The notes: generated from the letters alone by a model not told the origin. A DNA stretch of 64,000 nucleotides from Pseudomonadota bacterium (GCA_023423535.1 JAFAFL010000095.1:62001-126000); one strand, 5' to 3'. Shown: positions 24,786 through 34,333, numbered from the stretch's first letter. Program-made: numbers and translations.

Positions 24786-25955
24786 ATGCGCTTCGCACTG
24801 CTCACGGCCGCCGCCCTCTTCTGCGTCTCCTGCAAGAGCTCCCAGAGCCCCGGTCCCCGCACCGCGGACTCCGGCGAGTCGCCCACCACGCCCACCACGC
24901 CCACCTCGCCGACCGGCTCCACCGGGTTCACCGCGGCCGAGGTCGCGCGCTTCGACGAACCCTGGGCGATGACCTTCCTCCCCGACGGACGGCTGCTGGT
25001 GACGGAGAAGCGCGGCGCTTTGAAGGTCGCGAACACCTCGGATGGCGCGGCGGCGGAGATCACCGGCGTGCCGCAGGTGGCGTACGGCGGCCAGGGCGGG
25101 CTGGGCGACGTGCTGCTGCACCCGGACTTCGCGAACAACGGGCTCGTGTACCTGAGCTGGGCGGAAGCGGGGCAGGGCGACACCCGCGGCGCGGCGGTGG
25201 GCAGGGCGAAGCTCGTGCTCGACGCAGAGGGCGGCCGGCTCGACGACCTGCAGGTCATCTGGCGCCAGGAGCCGAAGGTGACCGGCTCTGGGCACTACGG
25301 GCACCGGCTCGCGTTCGATCGAGATGGCAAGCTCTGGATCACCTCCGGCGACCGGCAGAAGTTCGACCCCGCGCAGGACATGGCCGCGAACCTGGGCAAG
25401 GTGCTGAGGCTGAACGACGACGGCTCGGTCCCCTCCGACAACCCCTTCGCCGACAGGGGCGGGGTCGCAGCGCAGGTGTGGTCGCTCGGGCACCGCAACC
25501 CGCTCGGGCTCGCGTTCGACTCGAGGGGCAAGCTCTGGGTGCACGAGATGGGGCCGAAGGGCGGAGACGAGCTCAACCTCATCGTGAAGGGCGCGAACTA
25601 CGGCTACCCCATCGTCTCGAACGGCGACCACTACGATGGCCGCGACATCCCCGATCACTCCACGCGTCCGGAGTTCGAGGCGCCGAAGATCACCTGGACG
25701 CCGGTCATCTCGCCGGCGGGCTTCATCATCTACTCGGGCGAGCTCTTCCCCGCGTGGAAGGGCAGCGGCTTCATCGGCGGGCTGTCGTCGAAGGCGCTCA
25801 TCCGCGTGAGCTTCGATGGCGACAACGCGCGCGAAGCCGAGCGCTTCGACATGGGCGAGCGCATCCGCGAGGTGGAGCAGGGACCGGACGGCGCGATCTG
25901 GCTGCTCGAGGACGGCGGCGGCGCGCGCCTGCTGAAGCTCACGCCGCGCTCTTAG
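24786..25955 (+). CDS. PQQ-type sugar dehydrogenase lipoprotein
   Basis: A 389-residue exported protein. The leader ends LFCVSC, a plausible though imperfect lipobox, followed by a Thr/Pro/Ser linker (25-45). The rest is the six-bladed propeller of soluble glucose/aldose sugar dehydrogenases: EPWAMTFLPDGRLLVTEK, GQGGLGDVLLHPDF, GHYGHRLAFDRDGKLW and WSLGHRNPLGLAFD, where the His residues form the active site. It would oxidise sugars in the periplasm if PQQ is available; no pqq genes are here. A GTG at 24771 is an alternative start. Confidence 0.85.
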   Translation: MRFALLTAAALFCVSCKSSQSPGPRTADSGESPTTPTTPTSPTGSTGFTAAEVARFDEPWAMTFLPDGRLLVTEKRGALKVANTSDGAAAEITGVPQVAYGGQGGLGDVLLHPDFANNGLVYLSWAEAGQGDTRGAAVGRAKLVLDAEGGRLDDLQVIWRQEPKVTGSGHYGHRLAFDRDGKLWITSGDRQKFDPAQDMAANLGKVLRLNDDGSVPSDNPFADRGGVAAQVWSLGHRNPLGLAFDSRGKLWVHEMGPKGGDELNLIVKGANYGYPIVSNGDHYDGRDIPDHSTRPEFEAPKITWTPVISPAGFIIYSGELFPAWKGSGFIGGLSSKALIRVSFDGDNAREAERFDMGERIREVEQGPDGAIWLLEDGGGARLLKLTPRS

Positions 25956-26117
25956 CGGGCGGCCGGGTGCCTCTCCACGCTCGGCGGGAAGAAGCGCGGC
26001 TACGCCAATCGAGTAGCAGCGAATCGGGACGCGGCACGCTTCGTGCTCAATGGCAGGGGGATCCATGCCGGATCGCTGGGGCCCGAGCCGTACGCCGAGA
26101 GGGCCATGAGGAAAGCC

Positions 26118-27461
26118 ATGTCGATGTCCCTCGATTCGCTGCTGGCCCGTTACGACGTTGCCGGCCCGCGCTACACCAGCTACCCCACCGCGCCGGAGTG
26201 GACCGAGAGCTTCGGCCCCGAGGACTACGCGCAGTTCCTGCGCAAGGCCGCGCAGGATGTGCACGCGCCGCTCTCGCTCTACGTCCACCTGCCCTTCTGC
26301 AAGAGCCTCTGCTGGTACTGCGGCTGCAACATCGTCGTCTCCAAGGAGACCGGGGCCGCGGACGCGTACCTCGATCACCTCATCATGGAGATGGACCTCG
26401 CGACGAAGGAGCTGGGCGACCGGCGGACCGTCTCGCAGCTCCACCTCGGCGGCGGCACCCCGACCTTCCTCACCGAGACGCAGCTCGAGCGCCTGGCGAG
26501 CGAGCTGAAGAAGCGCTTCACCATCCTCCCCGACGCGGAGGTCGCCATCGAGGTGCACCCCGCGCTGACCTCGGCGAAGAAGCTCGAGACCCTGCGCGGG
26601 CTCGGCTGGAACCGGGTGAGCATGGGCCTGCAGGACTTCGATCCGCAGGTGCAGCAGGCCACCAACCGCATCCAGACCTTCGAGCAGACCCGCTCGCTGC
26701 TGGAGACCGCGCGCTCGCTCGGCTTCAGCGGGATCAACTTCGACCTCATCTACGGACTGCCGCACCAGAACGCGGAGAGCTGGAAGCGCACGCTGGACCA
26801 GGTGCTCTCGCTGCGCCCGGACCGGCTCGCGGTCTATTCGTTCGCGTTCATGCCGGACACGCTGAAGCACCAGAAGCGGATGCCGGCGCACGCGATCCCG
26901 AAGGGCCGCACGAAGCTCGACCTCTTCCTCGCCACCCGTGAGGCGTTCCTCGGCGCCGGCTACAAGGCGATCGGCATGGACCACTTCGCGCTGCCGGACG
27001 ACGAGCTCTCGCTCGCGCAGGGCAAGCGCAGGCTCGGTCGCAACTTCCAGGGCTACACGGTGGCCGCGGCGGGTGACGTGGTCGCCTTCGGCAGCACCGG
27101 CATCAGCGACGTGGCGGGCGCGTACTCGCAGAACGTCCGCGCGCTGCCCTACTACTACAAGCGCATCGCCGAGGGCCGCTTCGCCACCGAGCGCGGCATC
27201 GCGCTGACCGAGGACGACCGCATCCGCCGCAAGATGATCCAGCAGCTGATGTGCAACTTCTGGCTCGACCTCGGCTCGGACGACGCGTTCGCCGAGGAGC
27301 GCGAGCGCCTGCGGCCGATGGAGCAGGACGGCCTGGTGAAGATCAACGGCGGCGAGATCGAGGTCACGCCCATGGGCCAGCTCTTCGTGCGCAACCTGGC
27401 GATGGTGTTCGACGCGCGGCTGGCGCGCAGCGGCAACACGCGGTTCTCGCGGACGGTCTGA
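26118..27461 (+). CDS. hemN: Oxygen-independent coproporphyrinogen III oxidase
   Basis: A 447-residue radical-SAM enzyme that makes protoporphyrinogen without oxygen. The cluster motif CKSLCWYCGCN includes the extra Cys typical of true HemN. YTSYPTAPEW at the N-terminus, HLGGGTPTFL, and the C-terminal HemN domain (RKMIQQLMCNF) are all present, so this is not the HemW paralogue. AGGAAA precedes ATG 26118. It is followed after 15 bp by a hemerythrin gene, probably in one operon, fitting heme supply for the cbb3 and nitrite enzymes at low oxygen. Confidence 0.92.
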   Translation: MSMSLDSLLARYDVAGPRYTSYPTAPEWTESFGPEDYAQFLRKAAQDVHAPLSLYVHLPFCKSLCWYCGCNIVVSKETGAADAYLDHLIMEMDLATKELGDRRTVSQLHLGGGTPTFLTETQLERLASELKKRFTILPDAEVAIEVHPALTSAKKLETLRGLGWNRVSMGLQDFDPQVQQATNRIQTFEQTRSLLETARSLGFSGINFDLIYGLPHQNAESWKRTLDQVLSLRPDRLAVYSFAFMPDTLKHQKRMPAHAIPKGRTKLDLFLATREAFLGAGYKAIGMDHFALPDDELSLAQGKRRLGRNFQGYTVAAAGDVVAFGSTGISDVAGAYSQNVRALPYYYKRIAEGRFATERGIALTEDDRIRRKMIQQLMCNFWLDLGSDDAFAEERERLRPMEQDGLVKINGGEIEVTPMGQLFVRNLAMVFDARLARSGNTRFSRTV

Positions 27462-27476
27462 GAACGGGGACACCGC

Positions 27477-28067
27477 ATGGGTTCCGAGCCGATCGACATC
27501 ATCCGCGGCGACCACCGCGTCATCGACCGCCTGCTGGAGCGGGTGATCGCCGCGGTGGCCTCCGCCCGCAGTGGTGGGGCCGTGGATCCGCGCGCGTTCC
27601 GCAAGGTCGCCGAGTTCCTCCGCCTCTACGTGGAGGGCGCCCACTTCGCGCGCGAGCAGGCGATGCTCCTCGCCATGCGCGGCGCCGGCATGCCCGAGGA
27701 CACGGGGCTGCTCGCGCAGCTCTTCGACGAGCACGCCCACGGCCGCGAGCAGACGACGGAGCTCTGCGCGCTGGCGAAGCAGCTGGAGCGCGGAGGCGGC
27801 GAAGAGGGCCTCCGCGAGGCGCTGCTCGACGGGATGGACGCCTACGCGCGGATGCACCGGGCGCACTGCGCGGTGGAGGAGCGCCACCTCCTGCCGCTCG
27901 CGCAGCGGCTCCTGAAGAACGTCCAGCAGGACGCGCTGCGCTCCCAGTTCGCCCGGGTGGAGGCCCGCTTCGGTTCGCTCGCGGATGCCGCCGCTGCGGT
28001 GGAGCGCGCGATGGACGGCACCCCGAAGGCGGCACGACCCCGGCGCGCGGCGACGGCGAAGCGGTAG
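27477..28067 (+). CDS. Hemerythrin-domain protein
   Basis: A 196-residue four-helix protein with the HHE pattern: IIRGDHRVIDRLLERV, HFAREQAML, DEHAHGREQ and HRAHCAVEERHLLPLA supply the His and Glu ligands of a diiron site. The C-terminus adds an Ala/Arg-rich tail. Bacterial proteins of this type sense or store oxygen or repair iron-sulfur clusters under NO. It is encoded 15 bp after hemN, supporting a role at low oxygen. A second, shorter hemerythrin protein lies at 32303. Confidence 0.85.
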   Translation: MGSEPIDIIRGDHRVIDRLLERVIAAVASARSGGAVDPRAFRKVAEFLRLYVEGAHFAREQAMLLAMRGAGMPEDTGLLAQLFDEHAHGREQTTELCALAKQLERGGGEEGLREALLDGMDAYARMHRAHCAVEERHLLPLAQRLLKNVQQDALRSQFARVEARFGSLADAAAAVERAMDGTPKAARPRRAATAKR

Positions 28068-28146
28068 GGACGCGAGCAAGCGGGCAGGCCCGAGCGCTTC
28101 CGGCGTTGCGTGCGCGCTGGTACTCTCGCGGCCTCACCGGCGGGGC

Positions 28147-29940
28147 ATGGGCAGACAGAGCGAAGACGGCACGGCGCAGTCCGGCCCCAAAGCAGTGGAT
28201 GCGGAGAGCGCGCACGTGTCCGAGCTCGCGCTGCTCGATCTGGCCGAGGGGCGCATCTCGCTCGGGCACCGCAAGCGCGTGGTGGCCCACCTCGAGACCT
28301 GCGAGCGGTGCAAGGCGGCGCTGGAGGAGATGACCCGCCGCGTCGCCGCCAACGCGGGCACGGACGAAGAGGGGAACCCGGGCGGCGTTCCGGTGCAGCT
28401 CGAGAAGACGCACGTGCCCGAACGGCCGCGCTCCGCGGAGGACCCGCTCATCGGCGAGAAGCTCGGCGAGTACGTGGTGCTCGCGGCGATGTCGCGCGGC
28501 GGGATGGGGATGGTGTACCGCGGCGAGCAGCCGGTCATCGGCAAGCCGGTGGCGATCAAGGTCCTCCTTCCGCACGTGGCGCACGACCCGGAGCAGGTGC
28601 AGCGGCTGCTGGCGGAGGCCCGCGCGGTCAACGCCATCCGCCACCCGAACATCGTGGACATCTTCAGCTTCGGGCAGCTGGTAGATGGCCGGCACTACTT
28701 CGTGATGGAGCTGCTCGACGGCGAGCCGCTCAACGAGGCGCTGCACCGGAACGGGCCCTACACGCCGCACCAGACGATCACGCTGCTCTCGCAGGCACTG
28801 GCGGCGCTGGATGCGGCGCACGCGGCGGGGATCATCCACCGCGACCTCAAGCCGGAGAACATGTTCCTCACCACGCTCCCCGACGGGACGTGGCGGGTGA
28901 AGCTGCTCGACTTCGGCATCGCCAAGGTCTCCGGCGGACGCTCGGGCACGTCGCCGAACCTGGTGATGGGAACGCCGGGCTACATGGCGCCGGAGCAGCT
29001 GCGCGGCGAGAACGTGGTCCCGCAGACGGACCTCTTCGCCATCGGCGTCATCGCCTACAAGCTCCTCACCGGCCGCGACGCGTTCGAGGGCGAGACGCTC
29101 ACCGACCTGATGGAGCGCACGCTGGTGGACGCGCCGCCGCCCATCACCCAGTTCGCGCCCGCCACGCCGCCGGCGCTGCAGCGGCTCATCCTCCAGCTGC
29201 TGGAGAAGGAGCCCGACCAGCGTCCGGCCACCGCCGCGGCCGTCCGCGTGGAGCTCGTGCGCATCGCCCGGGATCTCGGCGGCACGATGAGCAACATCGC
29301 GGTGCCCACCGGCGCGCTGTCCGGCTCGCGCATCGCCCAGCCGGCCGCCACGAAGTTCGTCGACCGCGCGCAGCTTCCGAAGCCCGAGCCGCAGGCCACC
29401 CTCGTCGTTCAGCCCAATGAGAGCGTCGCCGCGCCGGAGGCTCCGTCTCGTCGTGGTCCGGGCAAGGCGCTCTACGCAGCGGGCGCGGTGCTGGTGGCCG
29501 TGCTCGTCGCGGGCGGCGTGTGGCTCGCGGGAAGTGACGACGCGGCGGCGCAGACCGATGCCCAGGTCGTTCCTCCGCAGCCTTTGACCTCCGCGCCGCC
29601 TCAGCCCGTGGTCGTGGCGCCGCCGGTCGAGCCGGTGAAGCCTCCTCCACCCACCGAGCCGGAAGAGCCCATCGCCGCGGTGGCGCCGCCGGTGGAGAAG
29701 CCGGTCAGCCCGCCGCGCCCGCCGGTGGAGAAGGAGCGCCTCGTTCGCGGTCCCTCGCGCGCGGACGTTGCCCGCCGCATCGAGAGCGCTCGCGCGAAGG
29801 GCGGCGCCCTGCCCACCGCGGGCATCCGCCGCATCGTCGCGCGCGAGCTGCAGCTGCTCGACGACCGGCTTCGCGCGGGCGAGGCCCCGGCACAGGTCGC
29901 GAGCGATCTGGAGAAGCTGGGGAAGTCGTACGGCCTGTAG
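28147..29940 (+). CDS. Ser/Thr protein kinase with N-terminal zinc-finger domain
   Basis: A 597-residue membrane kinase. Residues 20-65 look like an anti-sigma-type zinc finger (HLETCERC, zf-HC2 style). The kinase domain follows (about 98-360) with glycine loop SRGGMGMVYRG, K138, HRDLKPEN at H231-D233 and DFGIAK, so it should be active. A single membrane helix lies at about 440-460, then a long Pro-rich outer region and a helical C-terminus. Cytoplasmic kinase plus extracytoplasmic sensor region is the usual myxobacterial design; the zinc finger at the front is less usual. Confidence 0.9.
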   Translation: MGRQSEDGTAQSGPKAVDAESAHVSELALLDLAEGRISLGHRKRVVAHLETCERCKAALEEMTRRVAANAGTDEEGNPGGVPVQLEKTHVPERPRSAEDPLIGEKLGEYVVLAAMSRGGMGMVYRGEQPVIGKPVAIKVLLPHVAHDPEQVQRLLAEARAVNAIRHPNIVDIFSFGQLVDGRHYFVMELLDGEPLNEALHRNGPYTPHQTITLLSQALAALDAAHAAGIIHRDLKPENMFLTTLPDGTWRVKLLDFGIAKVSGGRSGTSPNLVMGTPGYMAPEQLRGENVVPQTDLFAIGVIAYKLLTGRDAFEGETLTDLMERTLVDAPPPITQFAPATPPALQRLILQLLEKEPDQRPATAAAVRVELVRIARDLGGTMSNIAVPTGALSGSRIAQPAATKFVDRAQLPKPEPQATLVVQPNESVAAPEAPSRRGPGKALYAAGAVLVAVLVAGGVWLAGSDDAAAQTDAQVVPPQPLTSAPPQPVVVAPPVEPVKPPPPTEPEEPIAAVAPPVEKPVSPPRPPVEKERLVRGPSRADVARRIESARAKGGALPTAGIRRIVARELQLLDDRLRAGEAPAQVASDLEKLGKSYGL

Positions 29941-29955
29941 CGCCGCGCGGTGGCG

Positions 29956-30789
29956 TCAGTCCTCGGCGATCCAGAGCACGATCGCGGTGGTCAGCAGCGC
30001 GCCCGCGGCCGCACCGGCGATCGCCGCGCCCGTGTAGCGCCGGTTCGCCCGCTCGATGCGGTCTTCGGCCTCCGCGCGCGTCAGCTCGCTGCGGCCGTCC
30101 ACGTTCGCGTTCGCAGACGCTTCCGCCGCGCGACCGAGCGCGTAGAGCAACCCCGAGCCTCCGCCTGCCACCGCCGCGCTCCCGCCGACGATCCAGGGGG
30201 CTGAGCTTCTCCTTCGCGGCGGCTGTCGGGGCTCGTTCAAGCCCAGCTGCGGCTCCGTCACCGGCGCCGCGGGCTCGAGCACCGGCGGCGTCACCTCGGA
30301 GCCCTGCTGCGCCACCGGCACGTCCGTCACCGGAGGAGGGCCTCCCGTCACCGGCAGGTTCGCCCGCACCTGCACCGCGAAGGCCTGCAGGCTGCGCGCG
30401 CGCTCGGCATCCAGCGTGGAGCCGGCGGTGAAGGTGAGCTGCGCGATCGACGCGCCCTTCGCCAGCTCCAGCGCGTCCAGATCCACCGCCACGCCGCGGC
30501 TGCCAGGCGCGAGCGTCACGAGGATGAGCCCGTCCAGCCCTCGCGCCTGCGCGCGTGAACGGAGGCAGGAGACGTCCGCCTTGCACTCGTCGCGCACGCG
30601 CACCGTGGGCAGCCCGCCCTCGGCGAGTCCCTGCGCGATGAGCCCGAGCACGTTCTGCTCGCGCTCCGGAGGAACGTTCACGCTCAGCGCCACGGCGAGG
30701 CCGACCTTCGGCGGAGCGTCACGCGGGGATGGGGCGGCGGGTGCGGCCGTGAGGAGCGCCAGCACGAGCACCGAAGCGGGGGCGAGCAT
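29956..30789 (-). CDS. Exported protein with C-terminal membrane helices
   Basis: A 277-residue protein with a signal peptide (MLAPASVLVLALLTAAPAA) and a domain (about 28-145) with a disulfide-like Cys pair (DECKADVSC) that resembles the small domain found before or beside myxobacterial kinase-linked exported proteins. A Pro/Val-rich linker follows, then two hydrophobic segments (about 205-225 and 250-272). It converges with the kinase gene with 15 bp between stops. Function unknown; the proximity suggests but does not show a role with the kinase. Confidence 0.65.
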   Translation of the reverse strand: MLAPASVLVLALLTAAPAAPSPRDAPPKVGLAVALSVNVPPEREQNVLGLIAQGLAEGGLPTVRVRDECKADVSCLRSRAQARGLDGLILVTLAPGSRGVAVDLDALELAKGASIAQLTFTAGSTLDAERARSLQAFAVQVRANLPVTGGPPPVTDVPVAQQGSEVTPPVLEPAAPVTEPQLGLNEPRQPPRRRSSAPWIVGGSAAVAGGGSGLLYALGRAAEASANANVDGRSELTRAEAEDRIERANRRYTGAAIAGAAAGALLTTAIVLWIAED

Positions 30790-30868
30790 CGCCGCGAGTA
30801 TGCCGCAAGCCTCGGCCACGCCGCGGGAACTTCGCTCGCGCGGGCCCCCAGCGCATAGACTCCCCTCC

Positions 30869-32248
30869 GTGCCGCGCTCGAAGCCGCTCCCGCATCCCCT
30901 CGCGCTGCCGCTGCTGCTCGCCGCCTTTGCCGGCGCGTGCCAGTGCGCCACCCTGCGCGAGGATCTCCTCTACCGCTGCGACACCGCCGCCGACTGTGCC
31001 GACGGCCAGTGCGTCGATGGCTGGTGCCAACCCGAAGCGCCTCCGGGCGACGCCGGCTCCGACGGTGGCGCTGCCGAAGACGGCGGAGGCGGGACCGACG
31101 CGGGCGCCGAGGTCTGCAACTCCTGGGAGTGCGTGCGCACCCTCTGGCCGAACCCGGACGCGGTGACGAACGCGCTCGGCGTGAGGACCTTCCCCGTTCC
31201 GAAGGACATCGTCCTCGGCACCTACGCCTGGTTCGGCGGGGTGCTCTTGCCGGACGGAAAGGTGCTCGCGATTCCGCACACCGCCAACCGCGCGCTGCTC
31301 ATCGATCCTTCGGCGCTGAGCGCGGCCGCCTTCGGTCCCGAGCTGTTCCCCGCCTACGAGAACGAGCGCATGTACGCGGGCGGAGTGCTGGCGCCGGACG
31401 GCTTCGTCTATGCGTTTCCCTATGCGCGGAGCCGCCTCCTCCGGATCGATCCGGCCACCGGTGAGCGCGTCGAGGTGGGGCCGGAGCTCGTGCCGGAGAC
31501 GGTCACCGAGGGCGCGCGCATGGTGGGCGGCGCGGTCGATCGCTTCGGCCACATCTGGAGCGCGTCGGAGGGCGTCCACGGCATCCTCCGCTTCGAGCCG
31601 GTGAGTGGAGAATCGCGGCTGTTCGCGAGCCCGGACGGCGGCCTCTGGGGCGGCTGGTGGGGGATGACGCGCCTCGCCGACGACCGGCTGGTGCTCTTCC
31701 CGAAGGAGGGCGTCCACGGCAAGAAGCTCTCGCCTGCCATCGTCATCGTCACCCCCACCGAGGACTTCGAGGGCCTCGTGATGGAGGAGCTCCCCGGCTA
31801 CGACGCGGCGACACAGGGCATCGGCCTGCAGGGCGGCGCGCTGACGTGGAGCGGCGCGGCCTGGTCTGCCTCGGCCGGGCTCGACGAACGCGCGGTCTTC
31901 CTCCGCACCGACGATGTGCCCGAGATCGTCCTCACCGGCGCCGACGCGGGCTTCGGGTTCCTCGGCACCTTCAGCGACGGGCAGGTCTGGACGAGCCCCG
32001 ACAACAGCGCGACCGGGCTGAACCTCTGGCGCTTCAACTCGGACGGGAAGCCCTCGCTGCTCCAGTCGAACGTGGTCGTCCCGCGCTACGCGTACCTCGG
32101 GCTGGTGGCCACGCCGGCGGGGCTCGTGGGCATCCCGGGCACCACCGACCTCGTGCTGCTCCTTCAGCCCGGCGCGGCAAAGCCGGACGGCGGCTACGAC
32201 TCGCGGCCGATGCCGGTGCTCCTCTCGCCCTACTTCAACAAGCTCTGA
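30869..32248 (+). CDS. Propeller-like lipoprotein with Cys-rich, DAG-type N-terminal region
   Basis: A 459-residue predicted lipoprotein from GTG 30869. The signal ends AFAGAC, followed by Cys-rich RCDTAADCADGQCVDGWC (about 40-60) and an Asp-Ala-Gly/Gly-Gly linker to about 90. The rest has repeated strands with DG, IDP and GHIW turns, suggesting a beta-propeller or similar surface protein. No enzyme motif is visible. It diverges from the exported protein gene with 80 bp between starts. Confidence 0.7.
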   Translation: MPRSKPLPHPLALPLLLAAFAGACQCATLREDLLYRCDTAADCADGQCVDGWCQPEAPPGDAGSDGGAAEDGGGGTDAGAEVCNSWECVRTLWPNPDAVTNALGVRTFPVPKDIVLGTYAWFGGVLLPDGKVLAIPHTANRALLIDPSALSAAAFGPELFPAYENERMYAGGVLAPDGFVYAFPYARSRLLRIDPATGERVEVGPELVPETVTEGARMVGGAVDRFGHIWSASEGVHGILRFEPVSGESRLFASPDGGLWGGWWGMTRLADDRLVLFPKEGVHGKKLSPAIVIVTPTEDFEGLVMEELPGYDAATQGIGLQGGALTWSGAAWSASAGLDERAVFLRTDDVPEIVLTGADAGFGFLGTFSDGQVWTSPDNSATGLNLWRFNSDGKPSLLQSNVVVPRYAYLGLVATPAGLVGIPGTTDLVLLLQPGAAKPDGGYDSRPMPVLLSPYFNKL

Positions 32249-32302
32249 CGCGCGGCGCGCAGAGCTTGCGCGGCCCTTCCGGTGCGGTGCAGAAGCTGCG
32301 CG

Positions 32303-32806
32303 TCACTCGGCGACGGCGATGCGCGGAACGAGCACTTCGTTCTCCAGCGCGTGGTGCAGGTGGAGGTCTCGCTCGAGGCCCTCGATGCCGCGCCACAGGT
32401 CCCGCCACAGCTTGCAGGCGGTGGAGGGCAGCGCGTAGTCGCGGGTGAGCGCACGCAGGCTGGCCAGCGCCTCGTCGGTGTGTTCGTGGTCCGCGAGCAT
32501 CGCCTGGATGGGACCGTCCGCCGGCAGGCGCTCGCCGGAGAGGATCCAGGGGAAGAGGACCTGCTCCTCCTTCGTCATGTGCTCCAGCAGCGAGCTGCGC
32601 AGGTGCACCAGCGCGTCGTACACGGCAGGCAGGCGCTTCGGCTCCGCGTTCATGTGGCGCTCCACCACCCGCGCGGCGAGCCCCACCAGGCGGTCCAGCT
32701 CCGCCGGCAGCGGCTGGTGGTAGCGCGTGAGGATGTGCTCGAGGATCTCCTCCATCCGCACCGCGGCGCGGCGTTCGGCGGTCGGGTTCGGCGTCTGCGC
32801 GAGCAT
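32303..32806 (-). CDS. Hemerythrin-like iron-sulfur-repair type protein
   Basis: A 167-residue four-helix protein like the C-terminal domain of ScdA/YtfE (RIC) proteins: LTRYHQPLPAELDRL, then HMTKEEQVLFPW, DHEHTDEAL and HHALENEVLVPRI supply the His and Glu ligands. RIC proteins repair iron-sulfur clusters damaged by NO. Two adjacent ATG codons (32809 and 32806) follow GGAGGTGA; the second has the better spacing. It lies in the same stretch as nirK, consistent with protection against NO made by nitrite reduction. Confidence 0.85.
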   Translation of the reverse strand: MLAQTPNPTAERRAAVRMEEILEHILTRYHQPLPAELDRLVGLAARVVERHMNAEPKRLPAVYDALVHLRSSLLEHMTKEEQVLFPWILSGERLPADGPIQAMLADHEHTDEALASLRALTRDYALPSTACKLWRDLWRGIEGLERDLHLHHALENEVLVPRIAVAE

Positions 32807-32929
32807 CATGGGTCACCTCCGGCGGCGCGGTTGTCGCTGCCCGCGAAGAGGCTGAGCAAGCGTCGGGCCGAGACCCGGTTGACCCCGTGATGCGCTGCAG
32901 CATGGCCGCGCAGTCCCGAGACCCCGCGA

Positions 32930-33799
32930 CTAGAACGCGATGGGGACGTCCAGCTGCACGATGCGGTAGCGCTGGGCGTCCATCGGATCGTCGAGCCCCA
33001 TCGCGAAGGCGAGGCCGGGCCGCAGCGTGATCCCCGCGACCTTCAGGTGCGCGCGCGGGCCCGCCGCCACCGTCAGCGTGTCGCGCAGCGCCGCGTTCGC
33101 CGCCACCGCCACCGGCGTGGAGAGCCAGCGCTGGTAGCGGAGCTCCGCGCCCAGCGAGAGCTCGGGAATGACGAACGCGCCGAGGTGCAGGCCAGTGGTG
33201 AAGTTCGTGCGCGAGGCGTCCGCCTGAACGGCCTCTCCGCGCACGCGGGTGAGCTGCAGCACCGTGGCCTCCGCGGAGACGCTGAAGCGCCCCTTGATCC
33301 AGGTGAAGCCCACGCCGGGGAAGACGGTGAAGTCGTTCACCGCGAACATCGCGTTGTCCATCGCCGAGCGCGCGAGCACGCCCGAACGAGCGGCCCGCAG
33401 CGTGTTTGCGTCCGGCGAGTCGCCGCCGCCCATGCCCACCGGCACCGTCAGCCCGAGAAACAGCGCGAGCCGCATCTCCGGGTTGAGCTGCAGCTGGTAG
33501 GTCCCGCCCACCACCGGGTTCACGAACGAGGTCCCGCTCTCGGGGCCGGCGGTGTCGTGCACCACGCCCACCCGCACGAGCGGCGCGAACTGCGGCGTCA
33601 CCTTCCACGACGCGAGGAGCAGGCTGGCGATGCTCGTCGCGTCCTCACCGCCCGCTTCGTAGAAGGCGAAGGCGGTGTCGGTGCGCACGACGTTCAGCGC
33701 CGCCGACGGACGGAGCTGCCAGGGGACGGAGTACTGCGCGAGTGCGGCCGGCGCGACGAGGAGCACGGCCGCGAAGAGGAAGCGGAACGGCGAGTTCAT
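32930..33799 (-). CDS. Predicted outer-membrane beta-barrel protein
   Basis: A 289-residue protein with a clear signal peptide ending ALAQ. The mature part alternates polar and hydrophobic residues in many short strands and ends in AF (VQLDVPIAF), the C-terminal aromatic pattern of outer-membrane barrels. No named family is evident. It is upstream of the hemerythrin gene on the same strand with 120 bp between, so joint transcription is possible but not clear. Confidence 0.65.
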   Translation of the reverse strand: MNSPFRFLFAAVLLVAPAALAQYSVPWQLRPSAALNVVRTDTAFAFYEAGGEDATSIASLLLASWKVTPQFAPLVRVGVVHDTAGPESGTSFVNPVVGGTYQLQLNPEMRLALFLGLTVPVGMGGGDSPDANTLRAARSGVLARSAMDNAMFAVNDFTVFPGVGFTWIKGRFSVSAEATVLQLTRVRGEAVQADASRTNFTTGLHLGAFVIPELSLGAELRYQRWLSTPVAVAANAALRDTLTVAAGPRAHLKVAGITLRPGLAFAMGLDDPMDAQRYRIVQLDVPIAF

Positions 33800-34015
33800 A
33801 GAGGCCTGTGGGGACAGCCTGCGCGCGGGGAGAAGTCGCACCCACCGGCGCGCGCTCGGTGGGCGGAGCGCAGGCAATCTGGGTCGGACGCGCAGGAGTG
33901 CACGTCGCCGGACGCGGGCAGTCCCTCGTCTCGTCCAGAGGGTGAAAGTGCGGCGGCCGAAGGGGGCGCGCACTGTCCTGTCGTGGGCGGCGGGCTCGGT
34001 CCTTCGTCGGATGGA

Positions 34016-34333
34016 TCAGGAGGGCAGCTGGCCCAGCGGGATCTCGAAGGAGGCCACCTCGAGCTCACCGGTCTCCATGACCTCGTCGTCGAAGGTGTCG
34101 GTCGCGTCGTAGTCCACCCACACGAGGTCCACGACTTCGACCCCGGGCAGCTCTCGGAACGCATGCGCCACGCGGCAGACCTCGGCGGCGTGGGAGGTGT
34201 CGTAGAGCAGCGGGAGCCGCGTGCCTCGGGGGACGCCGAGGGTCACGTGACTGTCGTCGCTCAGCGCGGCCATCGCCCGGCCGAGGGACACGGGGTCGTC
34301 CTGCAGCGTCAGCATCATCGCGGCGTGGGCCAT
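34016..34333 (-). CDS. Small protein of unknown function
   Basis: A 105-residue soluble, acidic protein without signal or membrane helix. It begins MAHAAMMLTLQDDPVSLG and has an LPGVEVVDLVWVDYDATD stretch near residue 65. The third codon positions are strongly G/C, as expected for a real gene here. I recognise no family. An imperfect inverted repeat spans 34334-34383, directly upstream of its ATG, and might be a regulatory hairpin. Confidence 0.5.
   Translation of the reverse strand: MAHAAMMLTLQDDPVSLGRAMAALSDDSHVTLGVPRGTRLPLLYDTSHAAEVCRVAHAFRELPGVEVVDLVWVDYDATDTFDDEVMETGELEVASFEIPLGQLPS

Noticed and set aside
23976..28079. A 1367-codon minus-strand frame across the sugar dehydrogenase, hemN and hemerythrin genes
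   Set aside because: The plus-strand genes there have clear motifs; the antisense product is low complexity. It is a composition artefact.
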